The notes beneath the pieces are model-generated. The model was not told the DNA's origin and did no database searches. It saw only the letters and a program-made list of their open reading frames with translations. The position numbers were made by a program, and so were the translations under genes. From Icerya purchasi (lineage: Eukaryota; Arthropoda; Insecta; Hemiptera; Monophlebidae), in contig CM077116.1 of NCBI GenBank assembly GCA_039619475.1, forward strand, positions 177,225,863-177,289,862: a DNA stretch of 64,000 bases, written 5' to 3'. Each line of letters starts with the position of its first letter. The first letter of the stretch is position 1. Shown here in pieces: positions 21,901-32,590 of the stretch.

Positions 21901-23567
21901 ATCACATCGCTATCTATTATTCGCAAATGTGCAAAATGAGACGGAGTACGACGATGTCCGGATCTAATTCTGCATAATACAGTCTCTATCTACGTTATAC
22001 AGACCTCAGCTATAATCTATATTGCATCAATCTCGTATGCGGTCTGTCTAATTTTCGTACGAATAAAGTTCATGTTTTGTTTTAAGATAAATGCTGCGGA
22101 ATCATCGTAAGAGCCGCAAAAATTCTTATGCGCATAAAACATTTAAGTTGTTACCTTATATTCTTCGATTACATAGAATACTATTCGATTTTCGCATAAG
22201 TATCAGTTATAATATAACTCTATGCCGAAACGATAGATTATTAGAGAACGTCGTTACAGATTAAGTGCAAAAAACGCGAGCACAATGGAATAAAACATCT
22301 ACTGTTTTAGTTATATTGATTTTACTATTTTTGACTTCCTTTAGATAAGTATAATTTATGTTTCCTCGTTTGTGGATTTGAATAATTTGAATTTTATTTA
22401 ATTCGGCTTCGTTTTTTTGTTTTTTGTTCCGAATATTATCATTCCGTATTAGTGAACCAATTATTATATTATTTTTCTCTACTTGCACCCGTTTGACGCG
22501 AAATATATTTCAGCACGCTGTTTTATTTAAATGCTTACAACTTCTGCTAAATAATTTTAAAATAAATCTTTTATTCATTTGTTGCCAAAAAAAAAAAAAA
22601 CTTTGTATAGATCGCTATGGTTCTTTTTACACATTTTTTTTCCTAAGTAAGCTTTTTATTAGTTTATTATTGGTTTTCTCCCTTTTTTATGACTTATTAA
22701 TCTCGTCTATTGGTAATATTTTTATACATGTAATACGGTAGTTTTAAGACGTTAATATTTAGATTTTTATCAGAACAGAGACTATACATTGCGCACGTCT
22801 TTAGTAAAATGTTTTTTCTTTTTTTCCTTCCAATTGTCGAAAGGGTAAATCTCTAAAAACGTTTCCAGGATATTTATTTATCGCGATAAAGTTTTTCCTT
22901 TATCGTTTTCGTTTCATGTAGACTAAATTTCTCTCTGTTCGATATCGAACAAACGCGAAGCAATGTAATAAATGTTGTTGTTTAACTTTTGAATTAGACG
23001 AAATAAATTAAACTTTTTCTACAAAACAAAGTCAATTTCGTAAAATCGAAATCGAATTTTTTTTTGGCGAGTATTCGTTTCTTTTTGCTCACTTGTCAGT
23101 CTGAATTATTTTCAACCTAATGCTTAATAGGAATTCTTAAAAGGGACCTACTTTTCTGAAAAATTACAGTTCTGTGGAGTCATTCTGAACTTGGCGATTA
23201 TTTTTCGCGAGTTATCAATTTAACAACAAAGTGTACTAAATAAATACTTCATCGCAACGTTACTTAGACTCGTTTAGAACCTAATTATTCGCTAACCATA
23301 AAAATCGGTGAAATTACGTACATACGATCTCCGCTCTTGAAGAGTCCGTTAGAAATAATCATTATTTTACAACGTAAGAAATGAAAATTCAAAATTAAAT
23401 TTTAAAAACCGATGTTAATATTAATTTTCGGATTTATTTGTAAAATGTACGATTAGGTTGTAATAATAGTACTATTATTGAAGTTGAAAAAACCAAAAAA
23501 AAAAAAAAAAAAAAAAAACAATGTTCAACTTTGCCAGCTCCTTATAAGTGTACCTAGATAATGAACC
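21901..23567. other. AT-rich non-coding DNA
   Basis: No recognised gene. A-runs at about 22588-22600 and 23498-23519. Confidence 0.4.
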
Positions 23568-23711
23568 AGCTACCGTGGTGTAATTGGTTAGTTAACTGTG
23601 TTTCGTTCGGGTAGAACCGGGTTCGAATCCCGCTGCTGCACACCGAAACCTTTAAAAAATTTCACTTGCGCTGAGTTAATGCTCATAGTTAACACACCTA
23701 AAAAAAAAAAA
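23568..23711 (+). repeat. SINE family 1, best copy
   Basis: A tRNA-derived SINE of about 144 bp. A box near 23576-23588 (TGGTGTAATTGGT), B box at 23620-23630 (GGTTCGAATCC) and a poly(A) tail. Both Pol III promoter boxes match consensus, so this copy keeps an internal promoter. ATAATGA near both ends may be a 7-bp target duplication. Relatives lie at 60665-60815 and, degraded, at 5358-5445. Confidence 0.8.
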
Positions 23712-23938
23712 GCACCCGAATAATGATTTTTTGATGGGGTATCTCGAAAGATTTTTTTTTTTCCCTATTTTTTTCGTAATTATTGTTGTCTGCGTGTAAT
23801 TATTAATCATATGTATCCATTTTAATGTAGATTAGGAGTTCAAATTTAATTAATATCTTCCGCGAAGACATATTATATTAAAAACGTCGTAAGGATCGGG
23901 ATGAAAAATTATTATTATTTTTTTTGTACGTACATATA

Positions 23939-24221
23939 GGTAACGCGATAGCCTAGTGGTTAAGGCGCTTGACTACCAAACCAGAGGTATTATGGATTTT
24001 TGAGACTTGTCTCGTTCCGCATCAAAGTCGCTCCCAAGTTTACCCAGCCTGAAATAATTGGATACCAGAGAAATCTGGGAAGGTAAAGGCGGATCCTAAG
24101 TAGAAAGAAACTAACCCCAGTATTCTTCTTAGATCTATTAGGCTTAGTACAATTACGAAAAGCTTAACTTCACAATCCCCAACGGCCTGTCAAGGGTATG
24201 CGACTTACTTTACTTTACTTT
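23939..24221 (+). repeat. SINE family 3 with ACTTT tail
   Basis: A 283-bp element flanked by ACATATA (23932-23938 and 24222-24228). The 5' end is tRNA-like with an excellent A box (GATAGCCTAGTGGTTAAGG), but the expected B box region (GGTATTATGGATT) is degenerate. The non-tRNA body ends in an (ACTTT)n repeat. Tail and body differ from SINE families 1 and 2. It is named a SINE by structure, not by a database match. Confidence 0.75.
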
Positions 24222-24229
24222 ACATATAT

Positions 24230-24762
24230 CGTACGTAAAACTGTTACCGTAAACTTAGAATAGAACAGTTCCACTGTTTCGTAACGTATAGTTTATAACA
24301 CATTCAATAAAATGGTGAAATTAAAGATTTCGCTGACAGTCTGAAATTCGAAGCAATAAATTTATACGTGTATGGAGTAGTTATAAACCGAAATATATTT
24401 AAGTTGTAACTCTGCGAGAGACTATTTCTATTCAAATGCTATACGAGTTTGTAACAATTTACAAAAAAGCGCTGAGATCGCGTGTAAACGAAAATTTACC
24501 ATTTCAGTTTTAGCAGTTAGCCTGAATTCGATCCCAATATCTCGTCATCACTTGAATGTTAGCTTTTTTACGTTTTGTGTGTGTATATTTTTCAATGGTA
24601 AAGGAATTCTTAGGCGACAGAAAGTACTGCTTCAGATCACGAACGTAACTAGTGCGAGTGTTTTTAAGAGTTACTGCCTACCTGATTTCTTAAAGCAAAT
24701 GAAAATTTACGATTTGCATCAGAGAAATTAATAATACCGTCAGCATGTTGAACATCGTAAAA

Positions 24763-24794
<32 letters not shown>

Positions 24795-25640
24795 GTTTAA
24801 TTTTTGTTGACCCCTTTCCATTCCACTAGAAGCCCCGAAACACTCTCTTCGCTGATTTTTAAATGTTTTCTGTGAAGTAAACGACAGCTATATTTAATTT
24901 TAGTTTAATGTTTTGAATTTGAGTTTATTGGTTATCATTAGGCTATTTAATAAATCCGCATATATATTGAAATGTTTACGTATTCGTTAAGGGATGCCAC
25001 CAACGGCCTCTTTTTATTAATTTATTAAGATTAATTGAAATTTTACGAAATATATTAATGAAAATATTTTTACCTACAGCTATCTTTCTTGAAATTAATA
25101 ATTACAAACAAATAACGACGGTAATAATATAAATAAACAATTGCACGTATCACTGTTTGTCGGCGATGACATAGAAACACAGTATTGATTCCGGATGAAT
25201 AATCTGGAGGCGATTCCTTTGCTGATGGTAAAGAGAATTTGGAATGTTAATCAAAATTTATTAAACTTTACGCAATTTACTTTCGCGAAAGGAACTACTA
25301 ATAATATGGTAACCGATCTGACAGGCAATTTGATTATTGCGTGCTGCAGAGGTTATTCTTCTTTCCAGACGAGATCTCCTTTATACGAGAACCGTCCCAA
25401 AAACGACTGACTTCTTCACTGATGGTAGAGATCGACTCATTTAATTTTTTTGCCATATTTTTTCTCATGTTTCTAAGAACCTTTCTTCTTTTGTCTTCGC
25501 TTCGGCCAATTTCCGTTCATTTCATTTACAGTTGGACATTTCTCCAGTGACCGCGTGATGATGCATTCACCCTCCGACCGACAAACAGGATTTCAGTCAC
25601 GCTCACATTCTCACTCGCACTACGTCTTTGATAATTTCGA
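24230..25640. other. AT-rich non-coding DNA
   Basis: No gene recognised. A T-run of about 30 bases at 24766-24794. Confidence 0.4.
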
Positions 25641-25644
25641 AAGT

Positions 25645-25812
25645 TTATTTTATTTTTTTTATTTTATTATTTTATTTTTTTTTTATTTTTTTATTTTATT
25701 ATTTTATTTATTTTTACTTTTTTTATTTTATTATTTTATGTATTTTTAATTTTTTTATTTTATTATTTTATGTATTTTTACTTTTTTTATTTTATTATTT
25801 TATTATTTTACA
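25645..25812 (+). repeat. T-rich low-complexity tandem repeat
   Basis: Reiterations of TTTTATTTTATTATTTTAT(G)TATTTTTA with a period near 36 bp. ORFs across it encode only Phe/Tyr/Leu/Ile and are artefacts. Confidence 0.85.
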
Positions 25813-25856
25813 CCGCTAATGGACACATTACAATATAAATAAATAAATATATACTC

Positions 25857-26501
25857 AAAGTTCTAAAATATACTAATAGACCATTAAATTTAGAACAGTA
25901 CGGTTTAAAGATCAACTATGTAAAACAAATAAAATACTTGGGAGTAATAATAAACAGTAATTTAAAATTTTATGAAAATTTTAATTACATTAAAACCAAA
26001 ATAAACAAATTCATAATAATATTTAATAAGTTGTATAATAACCAAAACTGTAAAAATTATAAAAAAGGAATTACGTTGTATAAAAGTATTATTTTACCTA
26101 ACATACTTTATAATAGTATCATATATGTAAAAATGTTAAAAACTAAAAAATTTCAAAAGATGTTAAAAAGCTTTCAAAGGCTTATAGCTATAAAAATGAT
26201 TAAATCATATAGAACAATCAGTTATTTGTCGGCCATAGTTATAGCTGGTATTAAACCAATCGAATATGAAATACAAAAACATATAAGCTTGGTCGCAATT
26301 AAAAATAATATTAATATAGAGCATCTGTTCAATAACGTAATATATAAGACACCATTTTTTAAATATGAGAATAAACTAATTAAAGTAAAACAAATGAATA
26401 AATTTTATATAAATAAATTTCAAGAAATATGGAATAATTATAATGGAATATCGTATCAATTTTTCCCAAGTATAATAGATAGATTTAAAAATAATCAATA
26501 T
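25857..26501 (+). pseudogene. R1-like LINE ORF2, segment upstream of a nested insertion
   Basis: A frame open from about 25857 translates as the region after the RT catalytic motifs: KINYVKQIKYLGVIINSNL, TLYKSIILPNILYNSIIYV, LKSFQRLIAIKMIKSYRTIS and IVIAGIKPIEYEI. This order (KYLGV, QR, YRTIS, AGI-P) is characteristic of R1/Jockey-group LINE C-terminal halves. Codon use is extremely A/T-rich (Asn, Lys, Ile, Tyr), unlike the LINE inserted into it. The frame runs into the insertion at 26501/26502; the last residues before the stop at 26558 are encoded by the intruder. Confidence 0.82.
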
Positions 26502-26590
26502 CTACTTTGTTTTGAAGAGTTATCGTTTTCTCGCGTTCGCGTTTTTCAAATCAAGTAATAATAATATAGTGATAAGAACATCGTAGTACC

Positions 26591-28242
26591 ATGAACCGCC
26601 CGTCGCCCGCAACCGGGAAGCCGGCTGGTAAGCTGAAAGCGCCGTCTAAACCCGACGGGAACAACAGCGCAACCGCTAGTAAGTCCACACCGCACACAAC
26701 AGGTAAGTCACACACACACACACCGATCACATCAACGCACGACACAAGCCTTATCAGCAACTCCGACAAAAACCAGTTCACCACACAAACAAACCCGTAG
26801 CGTTCAGCTGATTTATCTCTCGTGATAAACTCGCGCAGCCAGCCGTCTGCCGATTTTAACGCTGATAGCTCCGCAGCGAAAGCGGTAAATGACAAAATCC
26901 AAAACAGCCCCTCCGATGCAACCCTCCCGACCGCACCGAGTGTACCAGCATCCTTCTCCGAAAAATTAAAAACTATAAAGAAAATAGCCCCGCTAACCGA
27001 CTTCAATTACCCAACAGAGGAACAGGGCGTAATATTCCCGTACGTTCCGACAAGCAGCAACCGCGATTACTTCTTGGCATTAAAAGATTTAGTTGGCGGA
27101 CCATCTAACATAATAGCAGGCTCGAAAATCAGCAGAGACCGAGTGGCAATATTTTTTAAGTCGAAATCCAATGTCGAAAAGCTATTCGAACATGGAGGAA
27201 GAATTAAAATAGGCTCGCAAGTGATCACTGCCCGACGTTTAAAAAATCCATCGAATAAACTAATCATGTCAAATGTCTCTCCTACTATCCCGAACCAGCT
27301 CATAGTCTCTCACCTTGCCTTAGTGTTTTCTTTGAAATTAATCACCCCTATAGCCATCCTTCGGGTCAACCCAAACGAGGCCGAATTCGGACATATTGTC
27401 AGCTGGCGTAGACAAGTCTATATAGAGCAGGCCAACTGTTCCAACATCCCTGAGTCCTTTATACTAACCCACAATGAACACGAACACCGCATATTCCTCC
27501 ACTTAGACGACCACTCATGCCACAGCTGTACAAATAAAAAAGGAAACACTAGCCAACCAACCATGCTACCTACTCCCCCCCCCCCACACAACACCTAGAC
27601 ATCGGCAGAGCAATGGAAGTCGACCAAATAATCCCAAATGCGAAACGCCCCCACCCAGCAACACCAGACTCTTTGCCCGACGATCCCACACTATCAGCGA
27701 CATCTCAGCCTGCAACAAAGAAAATTAATATCCCGTTACCAGAGGACGACATCAGCCATACTGCACTACTGGAACAAACAGATAGCTCCCCAATCCAATC
27801 AGAGCTGAAACATACTTTGAAATCACAGCCAGAAGAGAAGGACCTTTTGCAGCAACAGGCACAACAGAAAACCGATTTCAAAACACCGCCAGACGTGCAG
27901 CACATCACTGAGTCAGCTAATCGGAAGCCAAAACAAAAAAAAAACATAAACATCGACGAAGCAGTTGAGAAGGTCAGACCGATGTTTGATAACGATCAAG
28001 CCAACTTCATCATTAACTTCGACAATTACAAACCCTTCATGAGAAACATAACTTCTAAATCTGACTATATAACCTACGCGCACAACTTTACACAGGATAA
28101 AGACGGACTGATTCACCTAATTGCAGCAACCAAACCACACCTGAAGAACTCGAGCTTAAAAAATAAATGTACCCGCATACTAAAAAGTCTGAGCTGCCTA
28201 TCCACAGATGGCAATACGTCAGAAGGGAGCTCTACCCACTAA
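26591..28242 (+). pseudogene. LINE ORF1 (gag-like), one stop and one frameshift
   Basis: ORF1 normally encodes an RNA-binding protein that coats the LINE transcript. It starts at the ATG at 26591 (MNRPSPATGK) in a low-complexity Lys/Pro/Ser/Thr leader. A single TAG at 26798-26800 interrupts the frame, which then continues to 27598 (FSEKLKTIKK, RVAIFFKSKSNVEKLF, RRQVYIEQANC, RIFLHLDDHSCHSC). A C11 run at 27575-27585 is the likely frameshift point; after it the -1 frame is open to 28242, ending with FIINFDNYKPFMRNITSKSD and LKNKCTRILKSLSCL, an ORF1 C-terminal region. The zinc knuckle CHSCTNKKGN lacks the expected His and last Cys. The shift could be decay or programmed slippage. Confidence 0.8.
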
Positions 28243-28326
28243 CACACGAACCCCATGTGAACCCCAATATTAAAGACCGACTAACAACAGCCACTGGCTT
28301 CACGAAACAACATAGAAACACCCAGC

Positions 28327-31300
28327 ATGGCGAGCAACAATACAATTATGCAGTGGAACTGCAGAGGCTTTAACAATCACCAAGCCGAACTGGAACAACT
28401 ATTAGCCACATATTCTCCATCGGTAGCCTGCTTGCAGGAGACGCACTTGCGGCCTGGAGACAAACCAATAATAAAGGACTACAGCCTATTCCGATGCGAC
28501 AATATTGGTGGCAACCGAGCAAGCGGAGGAGTAGCAATCCTAGTGCATACGTCGGTCTCAGCTCTATCAGCCAGAATAGACACACCTCTTCAGATGGTAG
28601 CGATATCTGTATTCTTACACGGTCCTCCGAGACTTTCATTAACGATCTGCAACTGCTACCTTCCCCCCAACACTATGGTACATTCGGTAGACCTTCAAAA
28701 CGCCATATCCCAAATAGTAAGCCCAATGGTCATACTTGGAGATTTCAACGCTCACTCCCCACTATGGGGAGCGGCGTCAACCAACAGACATGGATCAATC
28801 ATCACTAATATATTAATAGAGTACGATTTGTGTACCCTGGTCCCACCTGACCACACACATTTCAACCTCTCCCATAACACCTTCTCGACTATTGACTTAG
28901 CACTGGTATTCCCATTACTCCTCCCGAAACTTAAGTCTTTTATCCATGACGACCTTTGCTCCAGTGATCATTTCCCAGTATTCCTACAGTTCGCGGGATA
29001 CCATCCATCACCGCTAATTCCAAGACCCCCACGATTTTTGTTCCACAAGGCGGACTGGGCGGCATACGAGGCCGGAATCAAAATCCCAGCTCCTAGCGAG
29101 TCCCTATCAGACAATTTAAGCACGTTTCTTAATGCCATTCTAAACACCGCCTGCTTATCAATACCCATCTCTCACAATTCCCGAGCTAAGAGAGTACCAT
29201 GGTGGTGCAAAGAGATTCATACCGCAATCCAACAGCGCAAACGAGCACTCAGAAAGTATAAAACGTCTCGGTCGCTACCTGACTTAATAGCCTTCAAAAA
29301 GTCCCGAGCTCTTGCCCGTGCTCTTATTCGCGACAAAAAACAAGAATGCTGGGAACAGTTTATCGCATCGATCTCTTCGTCAACGTCAAATAGGACCATG
29401 TGGAACAAAATAAAATCCATCAGCGGAATCAACAGCGCCCCAAAACGCGTTCAACTCAGAATCAATGGCAGCCAGATAACGGATGAAGCGGACGTCGCCA
29501 AAGCCTTTGCCAGCTACTTTGCCGCAGCATCGTCGTCAGAAAAGTACCCTCCCGCCTTCCGCATCATGAAACACCAAGCAGAGCAACAGCCAGTGCACTT
29601 CCCGTCCGAATCCAACGAAACATACAACAGTAACTTTACCATCTCAGAATTAAATTTCCAACTCAACCACCACACATCCAACACTGCCCCTGGCCCCGAC
29701 TGTATCCACCCGTATATGCTAAAGTATCTCCCAATTTCCGGCAAACATTTTCTCCTACATATATTCAACCAAATCTGGAATTCCGGAAACATTCCGGCAC
29801 AATGGAAATCAGCCAATATCATTCCAATACTAAAGGAAAATAAAGATCCTACTCTTCCCGAAAGTTACCGTCCTATTTCATTGCTTAGTGTCATTTCCAA
29901 AACGATGGAGAAGATGGTTAATAGGCGCCTCATGTTTTTCCTAGAACAAAAATGTCTTCTATCTCCTAACCAAGCCGGCGGGCGAGAGGCAAGATCGACA
30001 GTCAGCCAGCTACTTAGCCTGCAAAGGCAGATTTTATCGGCGTTTCATCGCCAACAGCACCTCTACGCAGTATTTTTCGATTTAGAAAAAGCATTTGACC
30101 GCCTGTGGCGTCATGGCTTACTACTAAAACTGCGAACAGCGGGAATCGCCGGAAAATTGGGTAAATACCTACACAGCTTCTTAGACAATAGAACGATCCA
30201 AGTTACGACTGGTTCGTCAACGTCTGAACTGATGCTGTTGGAAAATGGTGTGCCACAAGGCTCTGCTTTAAGCGCAACCTTGTTCATATATTATATCAAT
30301 GATATAACTGACTGCCTTGCCGTCCCAGTAACGTCCCGGCTCTACGTTAATGACCTGAATATATCCTTATCGTCCAACCATCCTATAAACGCTCAAAATA
30401 TCCTCCAAAAATCCATTGAAAATTTACAAAAGTGGTCCAATGATAACGGTCTGACCTTTTCCTTAACAAAAACAATATATGTTGATTTCCACAGGGGTCG
30501 CCAAAACCCACTTCCCAGCGTATTCTTGAGTCTAAATGGTTTTCCTATCCCAAATCGTCCATCAGTCAAGTTTCTAGGCCTAATATTTGATAAAAAACTT
30601 TCCTGGCGCTCTCACATAGCTGAGCTCAAAACCAAGTGCCTAAAATCCTTGTCTATCCTGAAATATCTATCAAATTACAAGTACAATATAAACCCAAAAT
30701 TACTTCTTACAATCTACAGATCGATTATCCTTTCACGAATTAATTACGGGTGCCAGGTGTACTCCTCAGCCGCTAAAAGTGTGCTAAGATCCTTAGATCC
30801 TATACATTCTGCTGCCCTCCGGTCTATCCTTTCTGCTCATCCCTCTTCTCCGGTTATAAGTTTGTATGCACTGGCAGGTTGTCCCCCGCTGTCCTACTAT
30901 AGGAAGTACTATAACTTTAAAGAAATGAGCACCCTCCTTAGTAGTATCAAAACCCCGACAATATCTCCTAATATGAGGTTTGGGAATGACCCAGTGCCCG
31001 AACTTTTTTCGGTTATGGGTCGTTTCCAGATCTTTTCAATCCCAAGAACTCTGCCAGACTTCGCAGCAACCGCACCACCTTGGAGTCAGCCAATCACAAA
31101 CATCAACATATCGCTGACAAAATTTAACAAAGCTCAATACCCCCCAAACATAGCACAAATAGAAACAAATATCATAGCGAGCTACACAGACCATGCATGC
31201 CTCTACACAGATGGAGCGAAGGCAATAGGTTATCAGTCACCGGCGGCATGCTCCTTCGAAGTCTCAGGGGCAGCAGAGTCAGTTAGACTGCACGATTGCT

Positions 31301-32022
31301 GTACAGCACTGGACGCTGAAATATACGCGATAGTCTTTTGCATCCAACACTATACCGATAGCAACCCCCAATCCCAAAAGGCCCTACTCATAACTGACTC
31401 TCTAAACTCCCTTCAACTCATCTCGGGGATTAAATCCAACAACCCTTTGGTAAGGAAAGTACATTACCTATTATACAGGTTATCACATTTAAACTCCGAA
31501 ATGTCCTTCCTATGGGTGCCGGCTCATGTTGGGATTCCAGGCAATGAGCGTGTCAATCGAGCAGCTCAGGCGACATTGTTCTCTCCAATGCCACACAACC
31601 CCCCTCTTCCCCCTACATTGGCTCATTTATTTATGCAGCAAACTGGAGAAGAATGGCAACAGGAATGGAGATCTTCAAGTACATTTCTCCGAAGCATAAA
31701 AACAACCACGGAGCCTTGGTGGCCCACAGACGGAGTTTCCCGCAGAGATTTTTCTGTCCTGAATCGTCTCCGAATAGGACATACAACCCTCTCGCACGGC
31801 TACATATTCACGAGCCAGGAACCCCCAAATGTCTGCCCCTTTTGTAGTCAACCGAGCGCCCCATCCACCAATCACCTACTTCTCGAATGTCCCTCTTTTG
31901 CAGTACCACGATCCATGCACTTCACCACTTCCTCTACTTCTACGATACTGTCAAATGCTCCGCTCGCGGTCGCAGCTGTATTAGCTTACATGCGGAGCAG
32001 CGATTTGTACTATCGCGTTTAA
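28327..32022 (+). CDS. LINE ORF2: endonuclease, reverse transcriptase, RNase H (1231 aa)
   Basis: One uninterrupted frame from ATG 28327. Residues 1-220 are an APE-type endonuclease that nicks the target: MQWNCRGF, CLQETHL (E38), ILGDFNAHS, STIDLAL and SSDHFPV (D214-H215). RT spans about 480-760: PGPDCIHPYML, SYRPISLLSV, VFFDLEKAFDRLW (D585), ENGVPQGSALS; the catalytic box is YVND (673-676) instead of YADD. RNase H spans about 955-1085: YTDG (D962), E998, TDS (D1024) and WVPAHVGIPGNERVN, where the closing Asp is Asn (N1077). A C-terminal motif CPFCSQ...NHLLLEC follows from C1170. Length and order are normal for the I group; the two Asp-to-Asn changes probably abolish RT and RNase H activity. 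Confidence 0.93.
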   Translation: MASNNTIMQWNCRGFNNHQAELEQLLATYSPSVACLQETHLRPGDKPIIKDYSLFRCDNIGGNRASGGVAILVHTSVSALSARIDTPLQMVAISVFLHGPPRLSLTICNCYLPPNTMVHSVDLQNAISQIVSPMVILGDFNAHSPLWGAASTNRHGSIITNILIEYDLCTLVPPDHTHFNLSHNTFSTIDLALVFPLLLPKLKSFIHDDLCSSDHFPVFLQFAGYHPSPLIPRPPRFLFHKADWAAYEAGIKIPAPSESLSDNLSTFLNAILNTACLSIPISHNSRAKRVPWWCKEIHTAIQQRKRALRKYKTSRSLPDLIAFKKSRALARALIRDKKQECWEQFIASISSSTSNRTMWNKIKSISGINSAPKRVQLRINGSQITDEADVAKAFASYFAAASSSEKYPPAFRIMKHQAEQQPVHFPSESNETYNSNFTISELNFQLNHHTSNTAPGPDCIHPYMLKYLPISGKHFLLHIFNQIWNSGNIPAQWKSANIIPILKENKDPTLPESYRPISLLSVISKTMEKMVNRRLMFFLEQKCLLSPNQAGGREARSTVSQLLSLQRQILSAFHRQQHLYAVFFDLEKAFDRLWRHGLLLKLRTAGIAGKLGKYLHSFLDNRTIQVTTGSSTSELMLLENGVPQGSALSATLFIYYINDITDCLAVPVTSRLYVNDLNISLSSNHPINAQNILQKSIENLQKWSNDNGLTFSLTKTIYVDFHRGRQNPLPSVFLSLNGFPIPNRPSVKFLGLIFDKKLSWRSHIAELKTKCLKSLSILKYLSNYKYNINPKLLLTIYRSIILSRINYGCQVYSSAAKSVLRSLDPIHSAALRSILSAHPSSPVISLYALAGCPPLSYYRKYYNFKEMSTLLSSIKTPTISPNMRFGNDPVPELFSVMGRFQIFSIPRTLPDFAATAPPWSQPITNINISLTKFNKAQYPPNIAQIETNIIASYTDHACLYTDGAKAIGYQSPAACSFEVSGAAESVRLHDCCTALDAEIYAIVFCIQHYTDSNPQSQKALLITDSLNSLQLISGIKSNNPLVRKVHYLLYRLSHLNSEMSFLWVPAHVGIPGNERVNRAAQATLFSPMPHNPPLPPTLAHLFMQQTGEEWQQEWRSSSTFLRSIKTTTEPWWPTDGVSRRDFSVLNRLRIGHTTLSHGYIFTSQEPPNVCPFCSQPSAPSTNHLLLECPSFAVPRSMHFTTSSTSTILSNAPLAVAAVLAYMRSSDLYYRV

Positions 32023-32125
32023 TCCCCTTAAGTAGGCTCCATGTGTTGTAATAGCCCCAGTAGTTAAACACGGCACATGGAAACCCTCATACACAATCTT
32101 AGGGGGAAAAAAAAAAAAAAAAAAA
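32023..32125 (+). other. I-type LINE 3' UTR with hairpin and poly(A)
   Basis: CCATGTG (32039-32045) pairs with CACATGG (32074-32080) around a loop containing GTAGTTA (32060-32066). A similarly placed hairpin with different stem bases and the same GTAGTTA occurs in the LINE at 6586-7504. The poly(A) follows about 27 bases later. Confidence 0.65.
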
Positions 32126-32590
32126 AATATAGGCCAAATTTTTTTAACGTTCAATTTATAACAGGGCACGGTCTACTTAAGGTATATTTACATAAATTTA
32201 AGATATCTGAGTCTGACAACTGTGTAATATGTAATTTTAGAGATGATGTTTTTTATATCCTACAAGGATGCAATTATAATAATAATAATATACTCGGTAA
32301 TTATGATATAACACAACTTGTTCGAAATTATTTTAATGAATTTAATAAATTTACAATAGAAGAAATAAAATTCTGGAAAAATAATGTATATTTATATTAA
32401 GTAAATAGTAAAAATATATGTAGATATTGTAAAAAAAAAAAACAACAACTGTAAAATGGTAATTAATATAATACCGGAAATACTTAATTGGATGGGTTAT
32501 ATTAATTCCGTTATTATAATGAATGAATATTTTTATTAAATAAATGTACCGTACCCGAAGTTTCGGGAATAGGGGAAAAAAAAAAAAAGT
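32126..32590 (+). pseudogene. R1-like LINE C-terminus and 3' UTR, downstream of the nested insertion
   Basis: Resumes the frame broken at 26501: RPNFFNVQFITGHGLLKVYL, HKFKISESDNCVICNFRDD, FYILQGC, then a stop at about 32400. TGHG...YL.KF...S..C..C...D is the standard C-terminal zinc region of R1-type LINEs. The usual final H-x-C part is altered (YILQGC). A 3' UTR of about 175 bp with a CCCGAA-GTTT-CGGG hairpin at ~32554 ends in poly(A) at about 32577-32588. The element is 5'-truncated. Confidence 0.82.

Larger units (their letters stand above)
26502..32125 (+). mobile_element. Nearly full-length I-type LINE nested in an R1-like LINE
   Basis: A 5624-bp element with a short 5' UTR, two ORFs, a 3' UTR and poly(A) (about 32107-32125). 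It is flanked by AATAT at 26497-26501 and 32126-32130. The five bases alone are weak, but excising the element joins codon TAT (26499-26501) to AGG (32131) exactly in the frame of the host LINE, which strongly supports these limits. G+C is clearly higher than in its surroundings. The domain order (gag-like ORF1; endonuclease, RT, RNase H in ORF2) places it in the I group. Confidence 0.93.

Noticed and set aside
25555..25819. Phe/Tyr/Leu-rich ORFs resembling membrane proteins
   Set aside because: They lie in a T-rich low-complexity tandem repeat.
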